From Struthio camelus (lineage: Eukaryota > Chordata > Aves > Struthioniformes > Struthionidae): DNA of 64,000 nucleotides. Below, one piece after another: positions 1 through 12,300 of the stretch (its first letter is position 1; every line of letters begins with the position of its first letter). The stretch covers positions 4,763,906 to 4,827,905 of the forward strand of contig NC_090968.1 in NCBI RefSeq assembly GCF_040807025.1, read 5' to 3'. The position numbers were made by a program, and so were the translations under genes. The notes below the pieces were generated by a model. It ran no database searches and was not told where the DNA came from. It worked only from the letters and a program-made list of their open reading frames with translations.

Positions 1-1877
1 GAACTTGACAAAAAATGATTCCCCAGTTCCAAACCCTCTGTCTTTCTACAAGTAAAATGACTTATTCATTATATAACATCTGCATATTCCTAAGGATGCA
101 CTGCTAGGAATGGCTGAGCTAAAAACAGACTTGAAAAGGGAAACAAGTATACAATAGGTATGTGAATAGATTCTGAAATATAGGCTGAGAAAAAAGGGAA
201 GTGTTTTTCCTACATCTAACTAGCAGCTCCTGAGAAGTCAGGTTTTCAGAGCTCAGAGACAAGTTCCTAAGTACTCATCCATCTAGCAAATTCCCCCTGA
301 AAGTAATGCTCCCAAAAAAGTTAGGATTAGGGCTGTATGAGATTTAGAGCAGATCTGTGCTGGGGCCAACTGCCTAAGTTCATATTTGGGGCTAGCACAG
401 GTCATTGCACTAAAATTAATGCTGGAGTTCGAAGCAGCAGGGACTAACAATCAAGATATTTTTGTGTGTAGCTAATGAAGCCTGCTGGCCTCATGGCTGT
501 TTTTAAGGCTACGGTCAGATTTCAGACCACCAAGGGCCAATAAGACAGACTTATTGTGGGACTGGCCACAACTGGTCTTGCTTTGTCACAAAACTTGAAG
601 GAGGGAGAACTGTTTTTAATGATTCATTAGATAATAAAATGTTAATTCTGACATGCATTTCACCATTTTATGGCATTTAGAATTAATTACAGTCTGATCA
701 CCATGCAAAAAAACCTATAAAAACTAATGGCATTCCATGCAGAACTTGGATTGCATGCTGCAGACAGTACATTGGGCTAAACACTACAGGAAGAGGATAA
801 AAAAAAATGTAACTATATTAACATATATACTTGAGTGACTTGTATAACTCTATAAGTATTCTGGAAAAAACAATGTGATCACTTAATTCATCCTAATGCA
901 TAGGCACAAAACAGGTATGATAAATAACACACACCATTCTCAAATTTCAAGGCTCTCCTTTATAATATGGGAGGGCAAAAGAGCTTCTAAAGCAAAATTT
1001 ATTTTAATTTTGTTTAAATATTACTTTTAGAAGAAGTTGTGAACAAAAGAAAACAAGATTTTTAAAGGGGAAGTATGAGCTAATCTTAAAAGAACAAGCA
1101 GTGCTAACATCTCCCTTTGTAATAAGACGAAGGAGGTAAGATTACAGGATAGTTCAGAATAGAGCTGTGAGGCACGAAGCAAGAAATCATCATCCACTGA
1201 CAAGACAGCTTGCTCAAACAAGTACTTAGGTTTTCAGGAGACCAGGACCTTTCATTTAATAAATTCATATCTGGTATCGCATACGTTAAGTTCCCCTCGT
1301 ATTTTTGGAAAGAACAAACAGTGAAATGCTGATGGAAATTTTTCTTGTGTCACTTGTCAGTGTTCAGTCAGCACCCATTTCTCCCCAAGCTCCTGCCTCT
1401 GTGAAACAAGCACAGTTCCGCACCGAGATTCCTGTTTCACCTTCCTGCAGAGCATCCTCCCCAAAGCTGCATGCCAGGCACTTTGGAGAGTTTTACTGAG
1501 ATGTTCTGCAGCAATCCCTGAGGAAGAGGAGGTTAAAGGAATAGCTTGTACAGCAGTCAGTGCAAAGTAGCAGTACAGTGTTTTATTGCTGCCTATTCCT
1601 GCAAAACACACAAAAAAAATCATGTCTTCCACACCCCAGCCCTTCTTCCAAGAAATGCCTGCCTGATAATCATTGCTGATTCAATGCCCAGGAGAGCTCC
1701 TTTAAAGAAGAAAACTGCTGCAGTATACACTCTATTCATCAAATATTATTGCTGCTCTCTAGCGTAACAGGAAGATCCATTAGCAAAGGAGGAATAGATT
1801 CAGCATCACCTTATGGTGGCTACAGTGATCATTTTTTATTTTAAAGCAATGACTTCTTTTGGCTGGGATCCAGAAGT

Positions 1878-1900
1878 GGGGAAAAAAAAGAGAGAGAGAA

Positions 1901-1933
<33 letters not shown>

Positions 1934-1946
1934 CAAAAAAAAAAAA
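1878..1946. repeat. GA/GAAA purine microsatellite followed by A12
   Basis: An uninterrupted run of purines (1878-1933), mostly GA and GAAA units, is followed by one C and twelve A (1935-1946). It is a simple-sequence tract, and the lysine/arginine/glutamate-rich reading frame through it is not a gene. Confidence 0.9.
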
Positions 1947-3991
1947 GCCAGGCTAGCAGACAAGAGGAGCCTGAGTTGCCTCCATCAGTCTCACTGTGGG
2001 AGGCTAGGCAAAACTATGAAGTTCAAAAGGAGGAGCAGGGCTGCAGAAGTGACTCAGCATCCTTCTGCGGCAAAGGGGAGCATGTCGGCAGCCACCGCCC
2101 TTCTCTGACTGCCAGCGCAAGGCCTGCCCTTCCCTATCACTGAGAGATGCCAGAGGGACACTGCAGTCCTGCCAGGCCCCCTCCCGCGGAGGGATGTTCT
2201 GCAGCCAAAAAATCTCCCTGGAGATAGCCTCAGGAACCACAGCTCCCTCCATAGCCAGTGCCTTCCCCAGAGCCAGGCCCCAGGGACACCACCAGCAAAG
2301 CTACAATACCCCCTTTCCTTGTTACCTCCCCACTGCAGACTAGAGACACCATTACACTCCCTCAGAGCTGCAGAACAGCTATTAACTCCCACTCTGCCGT
2401 GTTTACCTCCTACTCACTGGGAGCAGCAGATACCCTCTTTTCTGCATGCAGTCTAATTCTCACATAGCTATTCCTATTCCTCAGCTATTCCTCACATAGT
2501 TATTCCTCACAGAGCTGACTGCAGTAATGTTCACAGGATAGAAAAGAACAAAAGAGTCAAATAATATTGCATGTGCAGACCCATAGCTGAAGCTGCTCTC
2601 TCTAAAGCAGGTGCGTATGACGGTATATCTTGGAAAGGAATCTTGTCCTTTTTTTGGACAGTCTCCTAAGAGTTGCACAGTGTACAAGGTCAGTCCCAAG
2701 CAGAGAACTCAATCCTCTCATGTGGATCAGAGAAGGAAATCAGGCTCTTCTCAATCCCACTGCAGAAGTGGGTGCAGTTCCTTCAATCTGGATGAGGTAG
2801 GGGGGAATCACTTGGTGCCCACTGCTTACATGTCAGTGCTCGGCAAAGGCTGTAGGGAAGCAAGTGAGAAGAGACCGACCACTGCTATAAAGCCCATTCC
2901 CGCTTCCTTCTCAGCCATTTGCTCATTTCCTGCCAGGTTTGGCTTGATTTCCTATCTGCTGACATTCTCCCTTTCTATTCCTTACTTAACACTTTCTTCT
3001 TGGGCATTGTTGTTTTTTGTTTGTTTCTGTACATGGACTTTTTTCTTCACCCCCCCCTCCCCCCCCAAATCTCACATGACCCCCTTACTATTCTCAGGAT
3101 GCTTAGGAAAAAAAAGAAAAAAACATTTCTGAGAGAAAATTTTTCTGATCCCATAGATCATCCAATCACCCCATCCTGTTGCATCACTTCTGGCTACATT
3201 TAGGAGTTTTATGTAGTATAAACCACAAACAGTAGCTCTTGGGGTGAGTTCTGGGAGCCACCGAAACCGTCTGTTAACTCTGTGAAAGCTGGGGCAAAGC
3301 AGTTGTTGCTGCTGAATGGGAAAGGGAACGCTTGCTCTTTCTGATTCTTTTCTTGCTTGCAGCAGTTGGGCTGCTGGCCACAGCAAGCCTGGGACATGGT
3401 AGCTCCTCCTCTATGCGGGACTCTCCTCCTCTCTCCCTCCCTTCTCCTCTCCCTTTGGAAGTTGGTGCAGTGTTGAACTTTTGCCAGCAACGGGACCTGC
3501 TGCAGAAGCAGCAGCTTCCCACTGGGAGGAGGGAAGAAGTAGGCTACGCTTTGAGCTCCATTTGACAGCAGCCCCTCTGACGATCCCGTCTCCCTCTTCC
3601 TTCCCCTCTCTGCTTACAGCAAGCCTCTATCAGTCCCCACTACAGGGAAGGCTGGGGAAGGTCCTACCATCACATCCCTGTGGTGACAGGCAGAGGGCAC
3701 TCACTGTCAAGGGCTGATGCAATAGAGGTTGCTCTCTCCTGTTCCACTTGCAAAAGGTCAAATTCCCCATTATGATGTCCCATCTGTCCCTAAGGATGCA
3801 CAGAGAAACCTCTCCTAAGTTTTCTCCTTGGGCTGCAACTGCCTCTGCTGCTATCCCTGCCACACCAGTCCTACCTAGGCTCTGTATTTCACCTCATGCA
3901 GACAGATTCCACCTCCTTCCCTGAAAAACTGGAATAAAAGGTTTCTCCCCTCCCATCTCCCCCTAATTTGCAGCTCCATGGGGGTAAATTC

Positions 3992-4006
3992 CCAGCAGGA
4001 GGCGCT
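3992..4006 (+). promoter_or_regulatory. CTCF-like motif (candidate)
   Basis: The bases CCAGCAGGAGGCGCT match the usual CTCF core (CCASYAGRKGGCRSY) at all but one position. A single motif match is weak evidence of occupancy. Confidence 0.25.
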
Positions 4007-5384
4007 GAAGGAGTACATGGCATCAGCAAACTACTGCAGTCTTCCTCCAGGGAACTGTAAAACCAGAATTAACCCTTCCTTCAGCCTTTTCCCTTCCCAC
4101 TGTTCCCAGCATTTCTCAGTCCAGTACAGGCTGCTCCTGGGATGACAAGCCCCCTGAAGGAATGATTTCGGTCAGATTATACGGATAGTGAGTCTGCCCC
4201 TCAAGGCAAGCGCTAGATGCAGCTGAACAGTCTTGGCCGAGCTGAGTGAAACCTGCAATGCGTTCTTTCCCTGCGCTCAGCAGCAGCAAAAGAGGTGGGG
4301 GGAGGGCACTGAACTCACTTGTTTGCCTCCCGTTTCACTCATCAGGCTGCATTACTAGAAGAAACAACTCCTCCCTTCCCCCTTCCTCACCCATCCCACA
4401 CATTTCCACCTTGAGCAGGCACCCCAAAGATGCACCATCACCTCTCTCTGACTGTGCTGTGCCTGCAAACAAAGGCACTTGCTTCCTACTGGCTGTGCTG
4501 CGCTGCAGGAGCAGCTGTTTCCAGGGCTGCTGGCTGACAGAAGGGCTTCTCTGTCTTCAGCAAAGTGTGCAGACTCAGAGCATCCGATCAGCGTTCTGAA
4601 CAGCTGATCTCCAGACTTACTGCTCTTAACTCAAACTTCAGATGTTACCAGATCTAAAGATCATATTAGTTACAGGAAAAACCCAGCTTGCCCCACTTCT
4701 ACTCTCCTCAGATTAGTGGAAACAAGAGCACTGCCCTGCTAACAAATCACTTTAACAAATAAATCAGAAGGCACATCCCAGCCTTACAGAGTTACACATG
4801 TCCCTTACTTTGATTTAATGGAACCAGACACTGTGGGTCTTGTGACAATTTCCTCTTTGCTATCTTCACGTACATACTTGAAGGAAGAAGAGAGATGAAA
4901 AACAAGTCACATGTAGCCGCTGTTGAAGTAAAAAACCAAAAGGAATTAATGAAGCTTCTTTCCATTTTGAACATGCAGTGGGTATTATAAACAGATCAGG
5001 AATCTTTTCCTAAAATCATAACAAGTAGCTTGAAACTCTTTTCCCAGTACTTCAAAGGCAAAAGCATATCTTAGAGCTTGTACAAAGTTCTTTACTGAAC
5101 TCTAATTTTTGAAGTGTATTCTTCTTTATGATGACAAACCATTGTCTTAACTGATCAAGAGATACTACTTCTAAGCTTTACTTTTATTTATATTGCTATT
5201 CATTGCAGATGCCCATTGGTCTGCTAGCTGCTGTAGCTATACAAATTTGGAGAGAGGAGGGGCTGTTGAGTGCTTGCAATGTAATTAGGCAAACAAAAGC
5301 TTAGAAGGGAAAAATGTTACAGAAATGTGAGGCATGGAAGACCTAGTCTCTAAGCTGTTAGCTTCAAGAGTAAAGGAGCTGCAT

Positions 5385-5490
5385 GCATGTTTCAGGAGTA
5401 ACTGACTTGCCCAAGACTACACTACGCACAAAGGCTTGGTTAATTCTGGCAACAACCATTTTTGGCCTGGGTCTAGGGACTGTACTTAGA
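5385..5490 (-). mobile_element. Fossil MIR/tRNA-SINE-like fragment, reverse orientation
   Basis: The run CTGACTTGCCCAAGACTACAC, followed by a GGCCTGGGTCTA segment, resembles the reverse complement of the tRNA-derived and core parts of MIR-type SINEs, which carry ACTTGCCCAAGGTCACAC. The copy is heavily diverged and its ends cannot be fixed by eye. Confidence 0.4.
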
Positions 5491-8400
5491 TCTCTGTTTT
5501 TCTCATGCTATTACAGGCCTTTTTAGCCCAGGAACATAAAGGAAACGTTTCCTAGCAATAGAGTAAAAATGCATACACACTGGATTATTCATCTAAACAC
5601 AGTGACGGCATATAAACCACTACTAGTACCATTTCATAAATGCCACTGAAAGGTGCAATACGCTCTCATTAATGTCACAGTATGTGGTGCAGTAACATAA
5701 AGAGGTTAACAGTGTTAACATTTTATCCTGTGTTAAACATAAGAGGCTTGACTCACTCATGCTGGTCCTGAAGAAACAAACTATATCTTTGGGCAGATGA
5801 GGTATGCACATCTCTCTGCTTGGAAGGATTCACCAGAGAAAAGTAATTTTAATCTCTGGTTTTAGGACCACAGCACCTCAGCTTTTGGAGGCTGCTTGGT
5901 AAATCTGCTGAATCAGAACATCCTCCAGATGCTGTGGCTGCTCACCAGATAGCCTTCGAGATGTTCCAACGGGCTCTACGTTTCCTAGTGCAGCAGGGCT
6001 ACGGGTACTTTTCACTTTTTAACTGAAAGCTCCTCTTCACAATGAAACATGCCCAGCGCATACAGCCTCACAGCCTCTATCTTGGAAATGCAGAAATCAG
6101 TTTTATTCTGCTGCTGGCGTCCCCTCTAATCCCAATAACAATAAATTATCATAAAGGCACTAAACAAATTGTATATGGGATTTAGTTCTTAAACAACCAG
6201 AGAACTTCAGATACCCAGCACCACTTTGGCTCAACAGAAACGTTCTTCATTCTGATTTACTACATCAGACTGAACGTGCCAATCCTAGGATTTAAAAAAG
6301 ATATTGTGTCCTTGTGTCCTCAGGGCAGAGAATCCCTTTACCAGTTGAAGATTTCCAGGAATTTCAGACCAAAGTACTGAAAGAGATAATCTTGGCTGGA
6401 TTTATAAGGCACAACTGATGCAACGTGGCAATTCATAAACTGGCAGAAAAGCTCCTGGTTTGATAGTTTCATGAATTACTTACTTCAGAACTCTCTGCTA
6501 CAATCTCCTGTCTTCTGGGCAATTATTGTTCACATCCATTTCATAATTTTGATACCCACATACCAGAAAAAGAGCATTATTCAAGGACTTGTAACCATTA
6601 TGCTAATGTATAGCAGGGTAGGGAGCTCTAACCATCTCTCAGCTTTCTCAAAGGTTATCCCATCTGCACCTGCACAGGAGCCAGGAGTCGCTGATAATCC
6701 ACCCCTAAAACGCTTACCTGCAAACAAGTAGCTTTTACACTGCTGCCCAGCTCTATCATTCTCTAGTGCAGAATACAGCACTGAAAGGTGAAATGTGACC
6801 TTTCATGTTTGACTTAAATATTTGAAATATGGTTACTTCATAAACATCCACTCATGTGTTCCAGTAACAGAAGCAGAGAAATGACAGATAAAAGAATCTA
6901 TTTGACTATCTCATCTTTCCTAATCCCTTGCCTATGCAGAGCTATTCTCTACAACATCATCTCAAGTGCTTTCTCCTGACTCAGAATAAACGGCCAACAC
7001 TTTCCTTGAAAAGTAAAGGTAATGCCATTTCTGATAGCCATGCTTCTGAACCAGCAGACCGTTGAAGATTTACCTCTTATTCTACTGTGAAAGCCTGGTT
7101 ACCGCACTCCTTTGAGCTGCTGGAGGAATTTCATCCCAGCTGCAGCAGAGGAACTAGATAAGCCAAGTAATCTTCTACATCCCTCCGAGTTAAGTACTGT
7201 GGCCAGAGAAAGTGCACATTTCACCATTTATGCTGATAGACAGGAAGCAGACTATCACTGAGAAGGTAACACTTACTACCATCTGCTCAACAGCCACAAC
7301 ATCCCTTTGAGATTGTGGAGTAATTAAAACAAATGACTGAGTGGCTGTTGGCAAACCCAAATATAGAGACAGAGGTTGGTTAGTTATAGACATAAATGCT
7401 TCTGAAGTTGTTATTTTGAGAATACAGTTATTTTATACAGAAACCAAATTCACGCTGCAAGTTGTTACTAACCTGAGGGATTTTCAAGAGTCCAAGATAA
7501 TGACAATGAAAGTGCTAAAAACACTAAAACTGAAAATCCTTAAGATCCAGATCTCTGGAAAAATATAGGCACCAAACTCCCATCGGCATCAATTAAGTAT
7601 AGAGGGAAAATACCCTGGGAATAGTATTAGACTGAGCGTAAGACTGCGAAATCAGTTAATAAATGTACCTTTAACAAACTGGAAAAATACGATTATGATG
7701 ATTAAGTCAACTGAAAAAATTAGTGAAGATTTATTCACACAAACATTTTGCAAATGCTTAGAAGATATAAGCAAAATGTCTGGAACAGCTAAATTTAGCT
7801 CACCATTTACGTTTTTATCACTAGTCTCAAGAAGGGCCAAGAGCATATCACAAAGATATTAAAAATTTTTAAAAGAATGAGTATGATAGATCCTGAGTTA
7901 ACCAAGCGTGGCCTTCTGTTGTGAGAAGCATGGAATGCCCAAAGGCAGCAGATGTCGCTTAGTACCTACACAGGACTCACTGATACATGCATTACGGTTT
8001 TGCTACTAACGGTGGAACAAAGACTATTCTCAGGCTGAGCTGATTCTCCCACACTATGGGGCTAACCATATTTTAGTCCTAGTAAGCACAGGAGACGGTT
8101 GTCACATAACATTATAGCCATTCAGATTTAGTAACGTAAGACAAAAGCCTGGGAACTTGTCAAAACCCCAAATCCTGAAAATTTGATCTTTTTTATTACT
8201 CAGCAATGAAAGACCCCAAAATCTGCTTGTGACTCATAAAGTTTCAGGATTTTAGTTCTGAGCAATTCCCTTTTCACTCCCCCATATTCAGAAAGAAAAA
8301 AAAGAATTATATCGCAGTTTAGATGGAAGTGAAATGTTTCCATTTTCCGGAAATATTTGCACAAATGAAAAAACAACAGTAACTTCTCATCTGCCCTTAT

Positions 8401-8539
8401 TAGTAAGATCAACAGAACACCTGAATTCTCACAGCTAATACATGCCAGGAGAGTCTCATGGGCACTCTAAATCAGGTTGTATAAATTACAAATAGCCCTG
8501 CATTAGAGTGCTGCAAAGCCATTTTCACTCTAGGAGTAG

Positions 8540-8625
8540 TGCCAAAGATTACACCTCTGCAGACACAAATGTTTCAATGAAGTTATACTAGTGTAAAACT
8601 GGAGCAAAGGGCTGCTTTTTGTATT
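8540..8625 (+). mobile_element. Ancient dispersed repeat fragment, second copy
   Basis: TCAATGAAGTTATACT at 8574-8589 is identical to 35949-35964 and is followed by AGTGTAAAACTGGAGC, again typical of an old amniote repeat (gttacactggtgtaaaactgg). It is diverged and truncated. Confidence 0.4.
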
Positions 8626-9084
8626 TCATCCCACATAACCAAAAGCCCTTGTCTCTCATCCTTGCGAGCCAAATACAATACCAACAATCTGATTCATGAA
8701 AGAAGATCTGATGTAGGAAATTAGGTGCAATGGCTGCAGAAGTTTCGTAGTTTTTATTCATAGACTGCAGAGCTGAGCAACTTCAGCTCCCCGCTATGAA
8801 ACTTAACCAGTCAACACACTGCAGTACAACAGTCAGACAGTTTTACTGCTCTCTTTTCATCTGTGTTTCATGGTCAACAATACATGCCAGATTACTAAAT
8901 AATGGGGCGCTTATATCTTCCTAAGAAAAGCCTGTGTGTATGGGGGTAGGGGGATTAAACATACATTAAAAGGTACAGCTGGCTTTCTGTGCCCCCTATG
9001 TACCTATGAAACAAGAAGAAAAGTCTCTCAAAGGTTTAAAAAATAATTTAGTTACAGGGGATGAATTCCTCAACTGTTCACCCA

Positions 9085-9360
9085 GATTCTGTGATCAAAG
9101 GAAGAGTACATCACTGGACTAGGAACCAGGAATTCAAACCCTGCTGAAGTTCCCTTTGTGACCACAGATACAAAATCTCTTTGTGTTTTAACTGTGCATG
9201 CAGACCACAAAGAAATATTCCTTTCACCCACTTTTATCTTTATTGTCTATTCATACTGGTAAGTTTTTGGAAGGAGATAAGGTCTCTGACTATCTTATAA
9301 GGCTTTCACATGCTCTGAGATGTGTGGTAAACTCAGTCTCATCTCTTTATGGATTTCTAC
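9085..9360 (+). mobile_element. Fossil MIR/CORE-SINE-like element
   Basis: At 9110-9160 the sequence reads CACTGGACTAGGAACCAGG, then ATTCAAACCCTGCT and TGTGACC. This is the layout of the tRNA-derived head of MIR-type SINEs (box-B-like TTCAAACCC followed by the GTGACCTTGGG core). Downstream, GGTAAGTTTTTGGAAGGAGATAAGGTCT resembles the 3' part seen in amniote MIR/L2-type copies. It is old and diverged, and the boundaries are approximate. Confidence 0.5.
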
Positions 9361-12300
9361 CCACTGTATCACAAACAGAAGCAACTTCAGCTTGCACAGC
9401 CAATATGTGGTCAGCAGAAATGGGAAAACAGAAAAGGAGATATTTACAGTTTGCCTCTGGATATTGCTGCTGGTATGAGCATCCAGCTTGAAAAATATGA
9501 GTGAGACTAAACTTCTCTTATTTTTACCATCTGCAATTGCTCAAGCACATGCTTTTACAGTATACATCCCTTGCACAAAACTATATACACAAAATTACAT
9601 TCACTGAGCATTTAAAACTCTACAGTTGTCACAAAGTTGATGTCCCAGAGCAACTCTTTGGGGCATACCAACACCTACGGTTCACTTTTTCTTTGCCCCT
9701 TAACACTCCGGTCTTTAACCAGGTCCGTTGCTTAAGACGGAGTACAGACCATAAGTAGAAAATAACACCATATAACACCATAAGGAAATAAAATTTTGTG
9801 GGTGCATATATTCACCTGCTCCTACAGTTAAAGGTAAGTGCACAAACACATATAAAAGTACTCATCTATTTCTGCAAAAACAAACACAACATGCTGCAAT
9901 TTTCAAAGGACTTTAAAGGAGTTTTGTGTCCAAATTCCTTCAGGAGTCAATGGGAATTGGGCATTTAGAGACCTGTGAAAATCTCATTTAAATCATTACT
10001 CTTGGTATATTTAACCTATGTAGGCAGAGAACTATACTCTCAGTCAGCTAAAACAATTCCATTCTTTTTAATTTATTATTGCTTTGAGAAGGAATTGGGC
10101 AGGAACAATAATGGAAGAACGCTCAAGACAGAAAATTATTACACCACGTTGTAAAGACCATAATTAACATTGTAAAAAAGATTTCCAAGACAATGATCAA
10201 AGATGCAAAGACAGGCTCAAGGAATGCCTTAGAGAAGGGGAAAATATCCTACAGGTTACAAATGACAGCAAGACAAAAGGACAGAAGTTGATTCTGCTGC
10301 TTTCTTGCAATCCCAGCACGCTACTGCTATGGGATACATACATGATACGCCTATCGGTTGGCTCTGTGATGTATCACAAGATCTGACTGACTGATTCCGA
10401 TCTTGCACACTCCAGTGTAAACTGGAAGTAACAACCATTAAAGTTGATCAGTTAATACTAATGAAAATATAATTAGAATTGGACTCTATAACTCACTAAA
10501 TCACGGGAGGAAAAAAGGTATCTCTGTTGCAACCCATCAAAAGTTTATTCAGCTGAGAACTGTCATAATTATTCTTTCATCTTTTATGGCATTATAAATT
10601 ACCACTTTCAGGTGACAGCTTTAAGACAGGTAAGATCGTTTACAAGGAGACAAAGTGAAAAGATGAAGCTGAGCCCAGCTAGCCTAGACTGGCAAGGCTT
10701 CACTGAAGCCTGTGGCTCAGTGACAACTTGTGCGAGCTTCTGATGTGGCCTTTGGTCTCTTGAATCTAACCCTTTACTTTTCATGCTGCCAAAGGACCGA
10801 CTTACAGCAATGAGACTTTGCAAAGGAGTAAATGATCTCTTTGAGAACGGGCTTGTTCAAACCGTGTACGTTGCTTTGCAGCTGCCAAGGTAGGGGAGTT
10901 TCATCTTGTTTGTCCAAGAGCCTTTTTGTTTACATTTAATGGCTGGAATCAGACAAAAGCAGAACATCTTTTTAAATTCATCCTGGTAGCTAAGAACTAG
11001 CCCCTGAAGCTGAAAGGAGGAAAGCGCCATGAGATTTTGTGGTCTAGTTTGGAGTCCTGATCCAAAGAGTAAACAGAGCTAATGAATCTTAATTAAGCAT
11101 TCATTGATAGAGTTCAGATGAAAGAAGCGGCTGGTTGCTTCCTCCGGCTCTTGCAATCAAGAGGCAGAACAAACCCGGAGTGAGCAAATTAATGTTACTG
11201 TGTGCAGCAAAATAGAATTGGTGTAAGTTGTAATAAAATAATGAAAGCTGCTCAGGCACTTACTATATATAACACAAAAAAGGCAAATAGCAGTTCAAAG
11301 GAAACAGATTAAATACTGATTAGCATTTCTTCTGTGCCTTCCAGATACTATACTTCAGTTCTTGCAGAAAAATTCCCCACGGGCTTCAACAATTCTTATT
11401 AGTGTTGTCTCATATTAAAAGGGCTGTTTGGAATACAGGAAGCAAAGATTTCCTAAAATGTAAGATTCATTCCAATTCATAAAGGAAAAATGCAGCCGGA
11501 TTAACAGAGAACACCAATAATAATAGTTTAAGAAAGACAGAGTATTTTCATTTGCACTTTTCAATTCAGTTAAGTCAGAGGTCTTGATAAAATCTGCAGG
11601 CCTCCGTTCATCACACAGAAGAGGGGAATTTTAGACATATACATAAGATCTAGGTTCCTAAGTTCAGGATAAGTCAAAGAAAACTGGACCTCTGATTCCT
11701 GCTTGTGCTTTTCAAGATCTTCCTCTGACAGGTAGAGCATTAGTGACACACAAGACTAACTTTCAAGTGTGTTCAGCACAGGGTTGAAACCTCAAAAGAA
11801 CACAGAGAGACATATAGGAATTTTAGCGTAAACGAGAATAAACCCCAAACCCCAAAGAAATGTCTTGGTTTTCCCTTTTTTCCCTAAAAAGCTTTAAAGA
11901 AAGAAATGGCTATAAACCCGGAAAGCATTGTCGGGAAACACGGAAGTTCTCAACCAGACTGTTCTCAGAGGTAGTTCCCCAAGTGTTTCAATGAGAAGTC
12001 CCTTGATCCGTTTTTGCAACAGAACTCTCTGGTCAGATCAATAAAAGGACCTATAGGGACAGCTCAGCAGTAGGCATGTTTTACTGCATTCCCATAGCAA
12101 TAAAGTACTGGCACAAAAAGTCACTGCTACAATGGACCTGTTCCAGCTCTTCCCTTGAATAGATGAAGATTTCCTTCCTCCTACAGAACGGCTCTGTTCA
12201 ATCTTTCTCTTGCAAGAAAAATATATGTGAAGATCACTTCAAAACCAATGGAAAAGTCACAGAGAATGAAAACCGGGCAGGTCAAAGAGACTAACAGAAA

